Positions 1 to 9,683 are shown, numbered from the stretch's first letter. The stretch: DNA of 64,000 bases from Marinosulfonomonas sp. (GCA_026984915.1 JALSRG010000124.1:35191-99190); one strand, 5' to 3'. Translations and numbers: made by a program. The notes: generated by a model not told the origin, from the sequence alone.

Positions 1-25
1 ATAAGATGCCATGTTTACACCGTCC

Positions 26-1207
26 TCAATTGTACAGGCAGTCGCAAAGCTTTGTCAGCCCGCGCTGCGTTTCTTCTATTGGGGCCACCATGGCGGCCCG
101 GATAAATGTCTTGCCCGGATTGTCGCCATCGACCTCCCGGCTGAGATAGGCGCCGGGCAAGACCCGGATGCCGGTTTCTCGCCATAGCTTCAGGGCGGCC
201 TTTTCGCCGTCATCCACAGGAAGCCACAGGAAAAAGCCGCCTTCTGGCCCCCTGTAGCCGTGAATGCCGGCAAACACTTTGTCGGCCACCTTGTATTTCG
301 CCTGATACAGGGCGCGGTTTGCGCGCACATGTTCCTCATCCGCCCAGGCTTTGGCTGCCGCATGTTGCAGGGGCATCGGCAGGGGCGCGCCGGCATAGGC
401 CCGCAATTGTTTGATCCGCGTCAGGCATTTCGGCCCGCCGGCAACGAAACCTGACCGCAGACCAGCCAGGTTTGAGCGTTTGGACAAAGAATGAAAAATC
501 AGAACCCGCTCCGGATCGGCACCGATCTTGCGCGCGGTCTGCAAGGCCCCGGTTGGTGGGCTGTCGCGGTAAATCTCGCTATAGCATTCATCGGCAAAAA
601 TCAGAAAATCGTGTTTTTCGGCAAGCCTGATCAGTTCCGCCCAATAGTCGGCAGTGGCCACGGCACCCTGCGGGTTTGACGGCGAACAGACATAGGCAAT
701 GGCTGTGCGGTTCAGTATCTCGTCCGGCAAGGCGGAATACTCTGGCAGAAACCCGTTTTGCGCATTGGCAGAGACGTAAACAGGCGCGGCCCCGACCGAA
801 AGGGCGGCCACGGCATAGACCTGATAAAACGGGTTGGGTGTCAGCACGATTGGCTGTTTGCCCATCTTTGTTTCGGGGCACAGCGCCATTGCCGCATTGT
901 ACAGGCCTTCGCGGGTGCCGTTCAGAACCATCAGTTCGGTGTCGGGATCTACAGCAACCGCGTAGCGGTGTTTGAGCCAGTCGGAAATGGCATTGCGCAG
1001 GGGCGGGATACCGTCATTGGGGGGATAATTGCGAAACTCGGCTGCATGGGCGGCAATTGTTTCGGGCACAAAATCGGGGAAGGCGTGTTTTGGCTCGCCG
1101 ATGGACATGGCAAAAGGCTCACCCCCGGGTGCATGTGCATCCAGCAGGCCGCGCAGGCGCGGAAACGCATATTCTGGCAGGTCCGAAAACCGCTCTGGAA
1201 AAACCAT
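26..1207 (-). CDS. dapC: Class I/II aminotransferase, DapC-like (succinyl-diaminopimelate transaminase)
   Basis: 393 aa, complete fold-type I PLP aminotransferase. An N-terminal GEP motif (about residue 37), the NPQG motif and the DECYSE stretch are followed by the PLP-lysine motif SLSKRSNLAGLRSG, which is the form seen in DapC proteins that transfer an amino group to N-succinyl-2-amino-6-ketopimelate in lysine/DAP synthesis. Length is normal for the family. It is transcribed away from the amidase gene upstream of it on the same strand. The dap assignment is inferred from the PLP motif; other class I aminotransferases remain possible. Only 25 bases lie beyond its stop, so the downstream neighbour is not visible. 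Confidence 0.8.
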   Translation of the reverse strand: MVFPERFSDLPEYAFPRLRGLLDAHAPGGEPFAMSIGEPKHAFPDFVPETIAAHAAEFRNYPPNDGIPPLRNAISDWLKHRYAVAVDPDTELMVLNGTREGLYNAAMALCPETKMGKQPIVLTPNPFYQVYAVAALSVGAAPVYVSANAQNGFLPEYSALPDEILNRTAIAYVCSPSNPQGAVATADYWAELIRLAEKHDFLIFADECYSEIYRDSPPTGALQTARKIGADPERVLIFHSLSKRSNLAGLRSGFVAGGPKCLTRIKQLRAYAGAPLPMPLQHAAAKAWADEEHVRANRALYQAKYKVADKVFAGIHGYRGPEGGFFLWLPVDDGEKAALKLWRETGIRVLPGAYLSREVDGDNPGKTFIRAAMVAPIEETQRGLTKLCDCLYN

Positions 1208-1336
1208 TTTTGCCTCAAGTTCGGGATCATGAACGCCCCGTTATCAGGCAAAATAGACCAGTCGCGCCTGCGGGTCCACAAAAAGCCTGCGATATGACGC
1301 ACTTGGAATGCTTTGCTGTGGCTTTTTGGTCCGCTT

Positions 1337-2665
1337 TTAACTGAGCGCAACCTCAGCCGCGGCCCCCAGGCGCAACAGTTGCTCTTCCGTATTCGGGCCG
1401 GATTGCAGTAAAATACCGCAGGAAGGCAGGCCGGTGGGCAATGTCAGGCCGGTTGCACCCATCAGGTTTCCGATGCGGGTATTGCGCAGGGCCAGGAGGT
1501 TTTCCGAGACATAATAGTCATGGTCGGTTGCCAGTTTTTCGATTATCGGGGGCAATATCGGCGAAGATGGCATGATCACGGCGTCGTATCCCGCGGTTTT
1601 TTCATACCATGCGGCCCTGAGGCGGCGCAGTTTTTGCCACCCCTGAACAAATTCAACCCCGGAAAAGGAATTGCCCGCACGAAACCGGTCCAGAATTTCG
1701 TGGAAAACCTTGTCGGGCGCGGCTTCGATTTCCTTGCACCATTGTGCATAGGCTTCGGTGGTGAACAGCACCGCCGAAAGGTCAAGCGCCGCCTCCACTT
1801 CCGGGATCGATGCGCGATCGACACAGACCCCGGCGGCCTGCAGGCGCTGAACGGCACTGTTGAACCCTGCCAGCGGCATGTCGCGCACGTCTTCCAGGGC
1901 ATTTTCGAGTATCAGAAAGCGGCTGCCCTGCAGGGTTGCACCGCGCAGGTCCGCCGGTTTTCCGCCCTCAAGAACGGCCAGCATCAGGGCGGCATCCTCG
2001 ACGCTACGGCAGAGCGGGCCAACCGTGTCAAAGCTCTCGCACAGCGGAACGACCCCTTTCAGAGACAGGCGCCCGGCCGTGGTTTTCAACCCGACCAGAT
2101 CGTTCCAGGCCGACGGGATACGCACGGATCCGCCTGTGTCAGAGCCTACCGCAACGGGGGCCAGTCCAAAAGCAACAGAGGTCGCGGCGCCAGAACTGGA
2201 GCCGCCGGATACGGCCTCGGGCGCATTGACACAGGGCGGCGTTTGTGTGACCGGATTGTACCCAAGCCCCGAGAACGCAAGTTCGCTCATGTGGGTTTTG
2301 CCCAGACAGACCGTTCCGGCCATCGTGGCATTGCGCAAGACCTCGGCGTCCTGTGCGGGCACCCGCCCTTGCAACAGGGCCGATCCGGCCTCGGTCAGAA
2401 CCCCTGCGGTATCAAACAGGTCTTTCCAGCTGACCGGCACACCGTCCAGCAGCCCCAGCCGGTGCCCGGATCTGGCGCGCTTTGCTGCGGCCTGTGCCTC
2501 GGCGCGGGCACGGTCTTCGGTCAGGCGGGCATAAATCCTGTCCCGCAAAGGGTGGGTCTTTATTGCCGTCAGGTAAGTATCGGTCAGCGCTTCCGGGTCT
2601 ATTTCACCCTGATCAATGCCACGGCCCAGGTCTGCTGCCGTCATTCTCAACCAGTCATCTGACAT
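1337..2665 (-). CDS. Amidase (amidase signature family)
   Basis: 442 aa amidase-signature enzyme hydrolysing an amide bond with a Ser-cisSer-Lys triad. The Lys is in KDLFDTAG, the Gly/Ser-rich core GGSSSGAATSVA is followed by SDTGGSVRIP, which carries the catalytic serines. I start it at 2665 rather than at the longer upstream ATG (2848). The shorter start has GGGGGA upstream and begins with MSDDWLRMTAADL, typical of the family, whereas the extension would overlap the divergent flavoprotein gene. The substrate cannot be told from sequence. It is not GatA by context: no gatB or gatC is nearby. Confidence 0.85.
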   Translation of the reverse strand: MSDDWLRMTAADLGRGIDQGEIDPEALTDTYLTAIKTHPLRDRIYARLTEDRARAEAQAAAKRARSGHRLGLLDGVPVSWKDLFDTAGVLTEAGSALLQGRVPAQDAEVLRNATMAGTVCLGKTHMSELAFSGLGYNPVTQTPPCVNAPEAVSGGSSSGAATSVAFGLAPVAVGSDTGGSVRIPSAWNDLVGLKTTAGRLSLKGVVPLCESFDTVGPLCRSVEDAALMLAVLEGGKPADLRGATLQGSRFLILENALEDVRDMPLAGFNSAVQRLQAAGVCVDRASIPEVEAALDLSAVLFTTEAYAQWCKEIEAAPDKVFHEILDRFRAGNSFSGVEFVQGWQKLRRLRAAWYEKTAGYDAVIMPSSPILPPIIEKLATDHDYYVSENLLALRNTRIGNLMGATGLTLPTGLPSCGILLQSGPNTEEQLLRLGAAAEVALS

Positions 2666-2750
2666 TTTTTCCCCCAATTTGTGGTCCTGATAAACGGTAG
2701 CGTCATGGCCACGCATGGACAATCCCGAAAGGCCGTTCATTATAGGCATT

Positions 2751-3977
2751 ATGAAAACCGACTCGGATATTCTGATCACCGGCGGCGGGCTGAACGGGCC
2801 GGCCCTGGCTTTGGCGCTCGCCGACGGCGGGTTTGGCGTGACGATCATTGATGCCGCCCCGCCAAGGGCGCGCGGTGCGGTCGGATTTGACGGGCGTTCC
2901 TATGCGCTCGCCCTTGCGTCGCAGCGCTTGCTCGCGGCGCTGGGCGTTTGGCCGAAGGTAGCAGAAAACAGCCAGCCGATCCTTGAAATAAAGGTGACGG
3001 ACGGGCGCGCCGGCGAAGGCCCGGCCCCCTGGATGCTGCACCTTGACCATGCCGAGATCGAGGAAGGGCCGATGGGCTATATGCTCGAGGATCGTTTTCT
3101 CTACAGCGCCCTGCACCAGGCTGTCACCGCGCACCCCGGCATTACCCTGATTTCCGGTGAGACCGTCACCGCCCAGCACAGTCAGAATGCCGGCGTTCAG
3201 GTGGGATTGGGCAATAACAGAGCCTATCAGGCACGTCTGTTGGTCGGTTGTGACGGGCGCAACAGCGGCACGGCCCAAAGGGCCGGTATTACCCGCAGTG
3301 GCCATGATTACGGCCAGACCGCGCTGGTTTGCGCGATCGAACATGAAAAACCGCACCACGGCATTGCGCATCAGTTCTTCATGCCGCCGGGGCCGCTGGC
3401 GATTCTGCCACTGCCGGGCAATCGCGTATCAATCGTCTGGAGTGAAACCCATGCCGAAGCGGCGCGTATCAGCGCCCTGTCGGATGAGGAGTATCTTGCG
3501 GTGCTGCGGCCGCGGTTCGGCAGTTTTCTGGGCGAAATCAAGCTGGCGGGCAAACGCTTCAGCTATCCGCTCAGCCTGACCCTGGCCAACAGCTTTGTCG
3601 CAGATCGGGTGGCGCTGGTGGGTGATGCGGCGCACGGGGTGCATCCGATTGCCGGGCAAGGGCTCAATCTGGGGCTGCGCGATGTCGGGGCCCTGGCCGA
3701 GGTGCTGATCACCGCCAAACGCCGGGGCGAGGACATCGGCGCCAGCGATGTGCTGGCGCGCTATCAGCAGTGGCGCCGGTTTGACACGCTGACTCTGGCG
3801 CTGGCCACCGATGGTTTCAACGCGCTGTTTTCGAATGATAACGGCTTGCTGCGCCTTGGCCGCGATCTGGGCATGGGGCTGGTCAATGCCCTGCCAGGGC
3901 TGCGCCGGCGTCTGATCCGCGAGGCCGCCGGCCTGACGGGCGATGTGCCAAAACTGTTGCAGGGGCGCCAGATTTAG
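2751..3977 (+). CDS. UbiH/UbiF/COQ6-family FAD monooxygenase
   Basis: 408 aa flavoprotein monooxygenase of the ubiquinone-biosynthesis hydroxylase family. The N-terminal Rossmann FAD motif is GGGLNGPALALALADGG. The second FAD motif is VGDAAHGVHPIAGQGLNLG, diagnostic of UbiH/UbiF/COQ6. It probably hydroxylates the aromatic ring of a ubiquinone precursor at the membrane. I chose the ATG at 2751 because the family starts just ahead of the GGG motif; an ATG at 2715 is also in frame and neither has a strong ribosome binding site. Which ring position it hydroxylates (UbiH, UbiF or UbiL type) is not decided. Confidence 0.85.
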   Translation: MKTDSDILITGGGLNGPALALALADGGFGVTIIDAAPPRARGAVGFDGRSYALALASQRLLAALGVWPKVAENSQPILEIKVTDGRAGEGPAPWMLHLDHAEIEEGPMGYMLEDRFLYSALHQAVTAHPGITLISGETVTAQHSQNAGVQVGLGNNRAYQARLLVGCDGRNSGTAQRAGITRSGHDYGQTALVCAIEHEKPHHGIAHQFFMPPGPLAILPLPGNRVSIVWSETHAEAARISALSDEEYLAVLRPRFGSFLGEIKLAGKRFSYPLSLTLANSFVADRVALVGDAAHGVHPIAGQGLNLGLRDVGALAEVLITAKRRGEDIGASDVLARYQQWRRFDTLTLALATDGFNALFSNDNGLLRLGRDLGMGLVNALPGLRRRLIREAAGLTGDVPKLLQGRQI

Positions 3978-3989
3978 CCGGAACAGAGC

Positions 3990-4841
3990 CTAAATCAGCG
4001 ATTTCAGGCCCGATTGATAGTCGGGATACAGCAGGTCTATACCCAGTTCGGTTTTTATCCGTTCATTGCTGACGCGTTTGGATTCCGCATAGAACGAACG
4101 CGCCATATCCGTCATCTCGGCCGTCTCGAAGGCTTCGGCGGCTGGCACGGGTAATCCCAGCAGCCTGGCGGCATGGGCGATCACATCTTCGGGCGGTGCC
4201 GGGGTATCGTCGCATACGTTATAAACCGAACCGGGGTTCGGATTTTGCATCGAGGCTGCCAGAACCCGCGCCAGATCCGCCACGTGGATGCGGGAAAAAA
4301 CCTGATCCGGTTTGATGATCCGCCGGGCGGTGCCGTTGCGCAGCTTGGCAAATGGGCCCCGTCCGGGGCCATAAATTCCGGCCAGGCGAAAAATATGCAG
4401 CGGCAGGCCGGTTTCACACGCAAGGTTTTGCCATTGCTGCTCGGCATTTACCCGCCATTTTCCGCGCTCTGTTGTCGGGGTCAATGGCGTGGCTTCATCA
4501 ACCCAGCCGCCTTTGTGATCGCCATAGACGGCGGTTGTCGACAGATAACCGACCCAGCGCAGATGCGTTGCGGCTTTGGCCAGTTCCGTGCGCAGTTCGG
4601 CAAGCACCGGATCGCCGGCTGCGGTCGGGGCAATGGAAACCAGAATATGGCTGGCCGAGGAAATCGGCGCAGCCAGTGGGGTTCCCGGCCAGAAAACAGT
4701 CTCTGTTATGGCAGAACCCGGCTCTGCTTTGCCATCGCGAGGGCGGATCGTGCCGGTGATCTTCCAGCCATCTGGCCGCAGCAGCTTGGCCAGCGCCCGC
4801 GCCGTATATCCGTGACCAAGAGAAAGCAGAGTGTGTTGCAT
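3990..4841 (-). CDS. NAD-dependent epimerase/SDR-like protein (YeeZ type)
   Basis: About 283 aa, extended-SDR-like protein. It begins MQHTLLSLGHGYTARALA, in which GHGYTARAL replaces the usual GxxGxxG; this is typical of the YeeZ/SDR_a-like group. STTAVYGD and FRLAGIYGPGRGPFAKL match the conserved SxxxVYG and LR.xxIYGPGR segments of sugar-nucleotide epimerases. The catalytic Tyr lies in the VYGDHKGGW region, but the usual YxxxK is not obvious. Function is unknown in this group. Its start faces the paa promoter region, so the two transcription units are divergent. A longer start at 4877 is possible. Confidence 0.7.
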   Translation of the reverse strand: MQHTLLSLGHGYTARALAKLLRPDGWKITGTIRPRDGKAEPGSAITETVFWPGTPLAAPISSASHILVSIAPTAAGDPVLAELRTELAKAATHLRWVGYLSTTAVYGDHKGGWVDEATPLTPTTERGKWRVNAEQQWQNLACETGLPLHIFRLAGIYGPGRGPFAKLRNGTARRIIKPDQVFSRIHVADLARVLAASMQNPNPGSVYNVCDDTPAPPEDVIAHAARLLGLPVPAAEAFETAEMTDMARSFYAESKRVSNERIKTELGIDLLYPDYQSGLKSLI

Positions 4842-4886
4842 GCTGTCGTTGATTGCGCGGGCGCCGGCAAAACGCAACCCGCAAAA

Positions 4887-4931
4887 ATGTTACATAAAAT
4901 TTCTTGCCTTGTTGAATTCGTAACATATAGT
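4887..4931 (+). promoter_or_regulatory. Candidate paa promoter with overlapping inverted repeat
   Basis: Between the divergent epimerase-like gene and paaA there is a TTGCCT (4904-4909), a 16-nt spacer and TATAGT (4926-4931), resembling a sigma-70 promoter. A 7-bp perfect inverted repeat ATGTTAC (4887-4893) and GTAACAT (4920-4926) flanks it, with arms about 33 bp apart. That spacing suits a dimeric repressor or activator straddling the -35 and touching the -10. Assignment as the paa operator is inference from position. Confidence 0.4.
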
Positions 4932-4961
4932 TGAGGCAGGTGAATCAAGAGGACGCGCAAC

Positions 4962-5963
4962 ATGTATTCACAGGGTCTGATCGGTGCGGATGGTCGCACC
5001 GAGGAATCCGAGGCATTTCTGGACGCCTTTCAGAAACGCATCGACGCCGAAGAAAAGATTGAGCCAAAAGACGCGATGCCCGAGGGCTATCGCCGCACCC
5101 TGATCCGGCAGATCGGCCAGCATGCGCATTCCGAAATTGTCGGCATGCTGCCCGAGGGCAACTGGATCACTCGTGCCCCAAGCCTGAAACGCAAGGCGGC
5201 GCTGCTGGCCAAGGTGCAGGACGAGGGCGGGCATGGGCTCTATCTCTATGCCGCGGCAGAAACCCTGGGTGTTTCGCGTGAACAGATGACCGAAGAGCTT
5301 TTGTCCGGCAAGGCCAAGTATTCCTCGATCTTCAATTATCCCACCCTGAACTGGGCGGATATGGGCGCCATCGGCTGGCTGGTGGATGGGGCCGCGATCA
5401 TGAACCAGATACCGCTGTGCCGCTGTTCGTTCGGCCCTTACGCGCGCGCCATGATCCGGGTCTGCAAAGAGGAGAGCTTTCATCAGCGTCAGGGTTATGA
5501 AATCATGCTGACCCTCTGCCGGGGAACGGCCGAGCAAAAGCAAATGGCGCAGGACGCGCTTGACCGTCTGTGGTGGCCGGCTCTGATGATGTTCGGCCCG
5601 CATGACGCCGACAGCGCGCATTCCGAGCAGTCGATGAAATGGAAGATCAAGCGTTTCAGCAATGACCAGCTTCGGCAGAAATTCATTGATGCGACGGTGC
5701 CGCAGGCCGAATATCTGGGGCTGACCGTGCCAGATCCGGACCTGCGCTGGGATGACAGCCTGAACGGTGGCAAGGGCGGCTATGCCCACGGCGATATCGA
5801 CTGGGATGAATTCTGGCGGGTGGTCAAGGGGGACGGGGTGATGAACCGTGACCGGATCAAAGCCCGGAAAAAGGCCTGGGATGATGGGGCCTGGGTGCGC
5901 GAAGCCGCGTTGAAACACGCCGAGAAACGAGCCATGCGAAAAACACAGGAGGCCGCCGAATGA
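4962..5963 (+). CDS. paaA: 1,2-phenylacetyl-CoA epoxidase, catalytic subunit PaaA
   Basis: 333 aa catalytic di-iron subunit of the multicomponent oxygenase that converts phenylacetyl-CoA to its ring-1,2-epoxide. Ferritin-like di-iron ligands are visible in the two ExxH-type segments, [15 protein letters not shown] and [14 protein letters not shown], as in known PaaA. Length is normal. An AGAGGA ribosome binding site precedes the ATG. The stop overlaps the paaB start by 4 nt, so translation is probably coupled. It is the first gene of a complete paaABCDE operon. Confidence 0.97.
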   Translation: MYSQGLIGADGRTEESEAFLDAFQKRIDAEEKIEPKDAMPEGYRRTLIRQIGQHAHSEIVGMLPEGNWITRAPSLKRKAALLAKVQDEGGHGLYLYAAAETLGVSREQMTEELLSGKAKYSSIFNYPTLNWADMGAIGWLVDGAAIMNQIPLCRCSFGPYARAMIRVCKEESFHQRQGYEIMLTLCRGTAEQKQMAQDALDRLWWPALMMFGPHDADSAHSEQSMKWKIKRFSNDQLRQKFIDATVPQAEYLGLTVPDPDLRWDDSLNGGKGGYAHGDIDWDEFWRVVKGDGVMNRDRIKARKKAWDDGAWVREAALKHAEKRAMRKTQEAAE

Positions 5964-6247
5964 CCGAACAGGAAACCCCGCTCTGGGAGGTGTTTATCCG
6001 CCCGCGCAATGGTCTGGCGCACCGGCATGTCGGCTCTGTTCATGCGGCAGACGAGGTATTGGCGCTGGATGCGGCGCGTGATGTCTATACGCGGCGCGGT
6101 GAGGGCAACTCGATCTGGGTAGTGCGTTCCGATGCGATTGCCGCAAGCGATCCGGATCATGCAGACGAAACCTTTGATCCGACAGCCGACAAGATTTATC
6201 GCCATCCGACATTTTATGAAATTCCCGAAGACGTGGGGCACATGTAA
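5960..6247 (+). CDS. paaB: 1,2-phenylacetyl-CoA epoxidase subunit PaaB
   Basis: 95 aa, the usual size for PaaB, the small non-catalytic subunit that bridges PaaA/PaaC heterodimers. [21 protein letters not shown] and the segment with [20 protein letters not shown] are characteristic of the family. It overlaps paaA by 4 nt and paaC by 1 nt. Confidence 0.96.
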   Translation: MTEQETPLWEVFIRPRNGLAHRHVGSVHAADEVLALDAARDVYTRRGEGNSIWVVRSDAIAASDPDHADETFDPTADKIYRHPTFYEIPEDVGHM

Positions 6248-7002
6248 TGGCGGACCAGGCCCTTCTGAATGCGTTGATAGAACTGGCGGATGATCATAAT
6301 ATCCTCAGTCACCGCCTCGCGGAATGGTGCGGCCACGCGCCGATCCTTGAGGAAGACCTGGCCCTGACCAATATGGCGCTGGACATGATCGGCACGGCAC
6401 GCGGGCTGTATAGCCATGCCGCCGATGTTGAGGGCAGGGGGCGCAGCGAGGATGATCTCGCCTATCTGCGGGTTGAGCGCGAATACCGCAATTGCCTGCT
6501 GGTGGAACGCCCCAACGACGACTTTGCCCATACCATGTTGCGCCAGTTGTTCTTTGCCGCGTTCATGGAACCATACTGGCAATCCGCGCTGACCAGCAGC
6601 GATGAAACCATCCGCGGGATTGCCGGAAAATCGGTCAAGGAGGTTGCCTATCATATCCGCCATGCCGGCGAATGGGTGATCCGCATGGGTGACGGCACGC
6701 AGGAAAGTGCCGCGCGTCTGCACGCAGCCATGCAGGATCTGCACATCTATACCGAAGAACTGTTTCATGCGTCCGAGGCCGCCGGCCACTGCGCCCGGGC
6801 CGGCCTGTTGCCGGACAGGACGGACCTGCGGGAAACATGGCTGGAAACACTGACACCGATCTTTGCCGAGGCCAGGCTTGAAATGCCCGAAGGGGTGCCC
6901 CCCCAGATTGGCGGGCGCGACGGGCTGCATGGTGAGGATCTGGGGCACCTGCTGGCAGAAATGCAGTATCTGCAGCGCGCCCATCCGGGGGCATCGTGGT
7001 AG
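6247..7002 (+). CDS. paaC: 1,2-phenylacetyl-CoA epoxidase subunit PaaC
   Basis: 251 aa structural subunit that pairs with PaaA. It has the PaaA-like ferritin fold (segments DDHNILSHRLAEWCGHAP and VEREYRNCLLVERPNDDFA) without a working metal site. Normal length. The ATG overlaps the last base of paaB, and the 3' end overlaps paaD by 7 nt. Confidence 0.96.
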   Translation: MADQALLNALIELADDHNILSHRLAEWCGHAPILEEDLALTNMALDMIGTARGLYSHAADVEGRGRSEDDLAYLRVEREYRNCLLVERPNDDFAHTMLRQLFFAAFMEPYWQSALTSSDETIRGIAGKSVKEVAYHIRHAGEWVIRMGDGTQESAARLHAAMQDLHIYTEELFHASEAAGHCARAGLLPDRTDLRETWLETLTPIFAEARLEMPEGVPPQIGGRDGLHGEDLGHLLAEMQYLQRAHPGASW

Positions 7003-7478
7003 CAGAGCGGGAAAAGGCCTGGGCCGCAGCCGCCTCGGTGCCCGACCCGGAAGTGCCCTGTGTAACGGTGGCAGATCTGGGAATATTGCGCGATGTCAGG
7101 GTCGAAAACGGCGTGGCCACAGCGTTTCTGACCCCAACCTATTCGGGCTGTCCGGCGGTTGATTTTATCGAACTGGCGGTAGAAACCGCCCTGCGCGATG
7201 CCGGGTTTGACGCGCGGATCGAGCGGGTGATCTCTCCGCCCTGGACAACCGACTGGATCACCAAAGAAGGCCGCGAAAAACTGCGGGCCTACGGCATTGC
7301 GCCGCCGGTCAAGGGCAGCAATTCAAAACGCGCGTTGTTTGGCGAAACCGTGGTGGCCTGCCCGCGTTGCGCTTCGGAAAAAACCGAGCGGATAAGCGAG
7401 TTCGGCTCAACCGCCTGCAAGGCACAGTACCGCTGCACCTCCTGCGGTGAACCATTCGACTATTTCAAATGTATCTGA
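6996..7478 (+). CDS. paaD: Phenylacetyl-CoA epoxidase maturation factor PaaD
   Basis: 160 aa with a GTG start inside the paaC 3' end. The N-terminal MIP18/DUF59 domain has PDPEVPCVTVADLGI and TPTYSGCPAVDFI. The C terminus carries two CxxC-type pairs (CPRCASEK and CTSCGEPF), as expected for the Zn-binding tail. The family is needed for Fe-S or di-iron maturation of the epoxidase. Confidence 0.95.
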   Translation: MVAEREKAWAAAASVPDPEVPCVTVADLGILRDVRVENGVATAFLTPTYSGCPAVDFIELAVETALRDAGFDARIERVISPPWTTDWITKEGREKLRAYGIAPPVKGSNSKRALFGETVVACPRCASEKTERISEFGSTACKAQYRCTSCGEPFDYFKCI

Positions 7479-7488
7479 AAGGGCAGAC

Positions 7489-8541
7489 ATGCAGTTTCAC
7501 GACCTGACAATCAGCAGCGTAACGCACGAAACGCCGGATTCCGTTGCCATCAGTTTTGATGTTCCGGCGGATCTGGCTGATGTGTTTCAGTATCAGCCGG
7601 GCCAGTATCTGACCATTCGCCATGAAATTGATGGCGAGGAACTGCGCCGGTCATATTCGATCGCCTCGGGGCCGCACGACCCCCTGACCATCGGGGTAAA
7701 GCGGGTCGATGGCGGTATTTTCTCGACGATTGCCCAGCAGTTGAAGCCCGGCGATACATTGCAGGTCTCGGCCCCGGACGGCCGCTTTGTCCTCAAGGAT
7801 GCGCGCAGGATACTGCTGGTTGCCGCCGGTTCCGGGATTACGCCGATGGTGGCCATCGCCGCCCATGCGTTAGAGCGCGGCACCAATGTCACCCTGATCT
7901 ATGGCAATCGCGATACAAGCCACATCATGTTTCGCGACCGGCTGGAAGCGCTGAAAGACAAGCATCTGGCAGAATTTTCCCTGATCCACGTGTTGAGCCG
8001 CGAAGAGCAGGACGTGCCGCTGCTCAACGGCCATGTGAGCGGAGAAAAGGTGATCCGGCTGGCCAATGCCGGTGTGCTTGATCTGGCGGATACCGGGGCG
8101 GTGTATCTCTGCGGCCCCGGAGAAATGATCGACGATGTGCAGGCGCATTTGCTGGATCATGGTGTGCCGCCGCAAAGCATTCACCATGAACGCTTTGCCG
8201 TTGAGGGGGCGCCGGCGCCCAAACCCCGCTCAGAGGCCGCCGAATCTGCCGCCGAGGCCGGGGTTGATGTCGAGGTGATCCTCGATGGATCGCGCCGGCG
8301 TTTTATCCTGACCGAAGCCGATGATACAGTTCTCGCGGCGGCGGCGCGCAACGGGCTGGAACTGCCGTATTCCTGCAAGGGCGGTATGTGCTGCACCTGT
8401 CGCTGTCGCATTGCCGAAGGCACGGCGGAAATGGCCACGAATTATTCGCTGGAACCCTGGGAGCTTGAGGCCGGCTTCACCCTGGCCTGCCAGACCCGCC
8501 CGACCAGCGAAAAGCTGGTGCTGGATTTTGACGCCGCCTGA
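7489..8541 (+). CDS. paaE: Phenylacetyl-CoA epoxidase reductase PaaE
   Basis: 350 aa electron-transfer subunit passing electrons from NADPH to PaaA. Order of domains: FAD-binding ferredoxin-reductase barrel (RRSYSIAS about residue 50), NAD domain (VAAGSGITPM and YLCGPGEMI), then a C-terminal plant-type 2Fe-2S domain with CKGGMCCTCRCR and a later single Cys in TLACQTR. The start at 7489 has GAAAGGG upstream. A longer in-frame start at 7447 would lie inside paaD. Confidence 0.96.
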   Translation: MQFHDLTISSVTHETPDSVAISFDVPADLADVFQYQPGQYLTIRHEIDGEELRRSYSIASGPHDPLTIGVKRVDGGIFSTIAQQLKPGDTLQVSAPDGRFVLKDARRILLVAAGSGITPMVAIAAHALERGTNVTLIYGNRDTSHIMFRDRLEALKDKHLAEFSLIHVLSREEQDVPLLNGHVSGEKVIRLANAGVLDLADTGAVYLCGPGEMIDDVQAHLLDHGVPPQSIHHERFAVEGAPAPKPRSEAAESAAEAGVDVEVILDGSRRRFILTEADDTVLAAAARNGLELPYSCKGGMCCTCRCRIAEGTAEMATNYSLEPWELEAGFTLACQTRPTSEKLVLDFDAA

Positions 8542-8564
8542 CCGGCGCGACCGGGGCTTTTCTT

Positions 8565-9674
8565 ATGCTGCGCCACGATTTATGTGGGGGCGTGGCAGAG
8601 CGATTGCAGGATATCTATGACCAGAAGGTCAAGGCGGGCGAGCTGACGGATGATCCAGCCCAACGGGCTGTTTTGCCGGTTCTGGAAGATATCCGCAGCC
8701 ATCTGGAGCGCGAACCGCAGCGCAAGCCCGGTATTCTGGGCGGCCTGTTTCACAAACCCGAAGACGTGCCCATGGGGCTGTATCTGTGGGGCGGGGTCGG
8801 GCGTGGCAAATCCATGCTGATGGATTTGTTCGTGGAAAATCTGGACATCCCGGAAAAGCGCCGCGTGCATTTTCATGCCTTCATGCAAGAGGTCCATGCC
8901 GGGCTGCACGCTGCGCGCAACTCTGGGGCGCAGGATGCGGTCGCACCGGTGGCGCGGCAAATCGCCAATGGCTTGCGCCTGCTGGCATTTGACGAAATGC
9001 AGATCAGCGATATTGCCGACGCGATGATTGTCGGGCGGCTTTTTGAAAAGTTGCTTGCGGCTGGGGTGGTGATCGTCACCACCTCCAACCGCCCCCCCGA
9101 TGACCTCTACAAGGACGGGCTGAACCGCGGGCTGTTTTTGCCCTTCATCCGGTTGCTGAAAGACAAGATGGTCGTGCACGAACTGGCCAGCCCAAAGGAT
9201 TACCGGCAGGATGCGCTGGCCGGTGGCAAGCGCTGGTTCTGCCCCAATGACGAAACCGCACGCAACCGCATCAATGCGGTCTGGCAGGATCTGACCGGCA
9301 GCAGCCGTCAGGCGCCGCTAAGTTTGCGGGTGCAGGGCCGCGATGTCGTGCTGCCGGCCTTTCACAACGGGGTGGCACGGGCCGGGTTTTATGATCTGTG
9401 CGGTCGGGCACTGGGGCCTGCGGACTATCTGGCCGTCGCCGGGGCTGTCCGGGTCCTGATCATCGAGGACATTCCCTGTCTCAGCCGCAGCAACTTCAAT
9501 GAGGCCAAACGGTTCGTCACCCTGATCGACGCATTGTATGAAAACCGGGTCGGGCTGGTGGCCAGCGCGGCGGCAATGCCGGACATGCTCTATGTGGAGG
9601 GCGAGGGAAGTTTTGAGTTTGAACGCACTGCCAGCCGTCTGCATGAAATGATCGGGGCGGATTGGGGGCGGTGA
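8565..9674 (+). CDS. zapE: Cell division protein ZapE (AFG1-like ATPase)
   Basis: 369 aa AFG1/ZapE-family P-loop ATPase. The Walker A is GGVGRGKSM at about residue 77 and the Walker B is LLAFDEMQI. TTSNRPPDDLYKDGLNR and IEDIPCLSR are also family hallmarks. In E. coli ZapE modulates FtsZ rings; the mitochondrial relative AFG1/LACE1 acts in protein quality control. It starts 23 nt after paaE but probably has a housekeeping role, since zapE is found in varied contexts. Confidence 0.93.
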   Translation: MLRHDLCGGVAERLQDIYDQKVKAGELTDDPAQRAVLPVLEDIRSHLEREPQRKPGILGGLFHKPEDVPMGLYLWGGVGRGKSMLMDLFVENLDIPEKRRVHFHAFMQEVHAGLHAARNSGAQDAVAPVARQIANGLRLLAFDEMQISDIADAMIVGRLFEKLLAAGVVIVTTSNRPPDDLYKDGLNRGLFLPFIRLLKDKMVVHELASPKDYRQDALAGGKRWFCPNDETARNRINAVWQDLTGSSRQAPLSLRVQGRDVVLPAFHNGVARAGFYDLCGRALGPADYLAVAGAVRVLIIEDIPCLSRSNFNEAKRFVTLIDALYENRVGLVASAAAMPDMLYVEGEGSFEFERTASRLHEMIGADWGR

Positions 9675-9683
9675 AGCGCCCCC
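9664..9683 (+). terminator. GC-rich stem-loop over the zapE stop codon
   Basis: Perfect 7-bp arms GGGGGCG (9664-9670) and CGCCCCC (9677-9683) with a 6-nt loop span the zapE stop. There is no T run, so a factor-independent terminator is uncertain. It lies between convergent genes. Confidence 0.35.
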
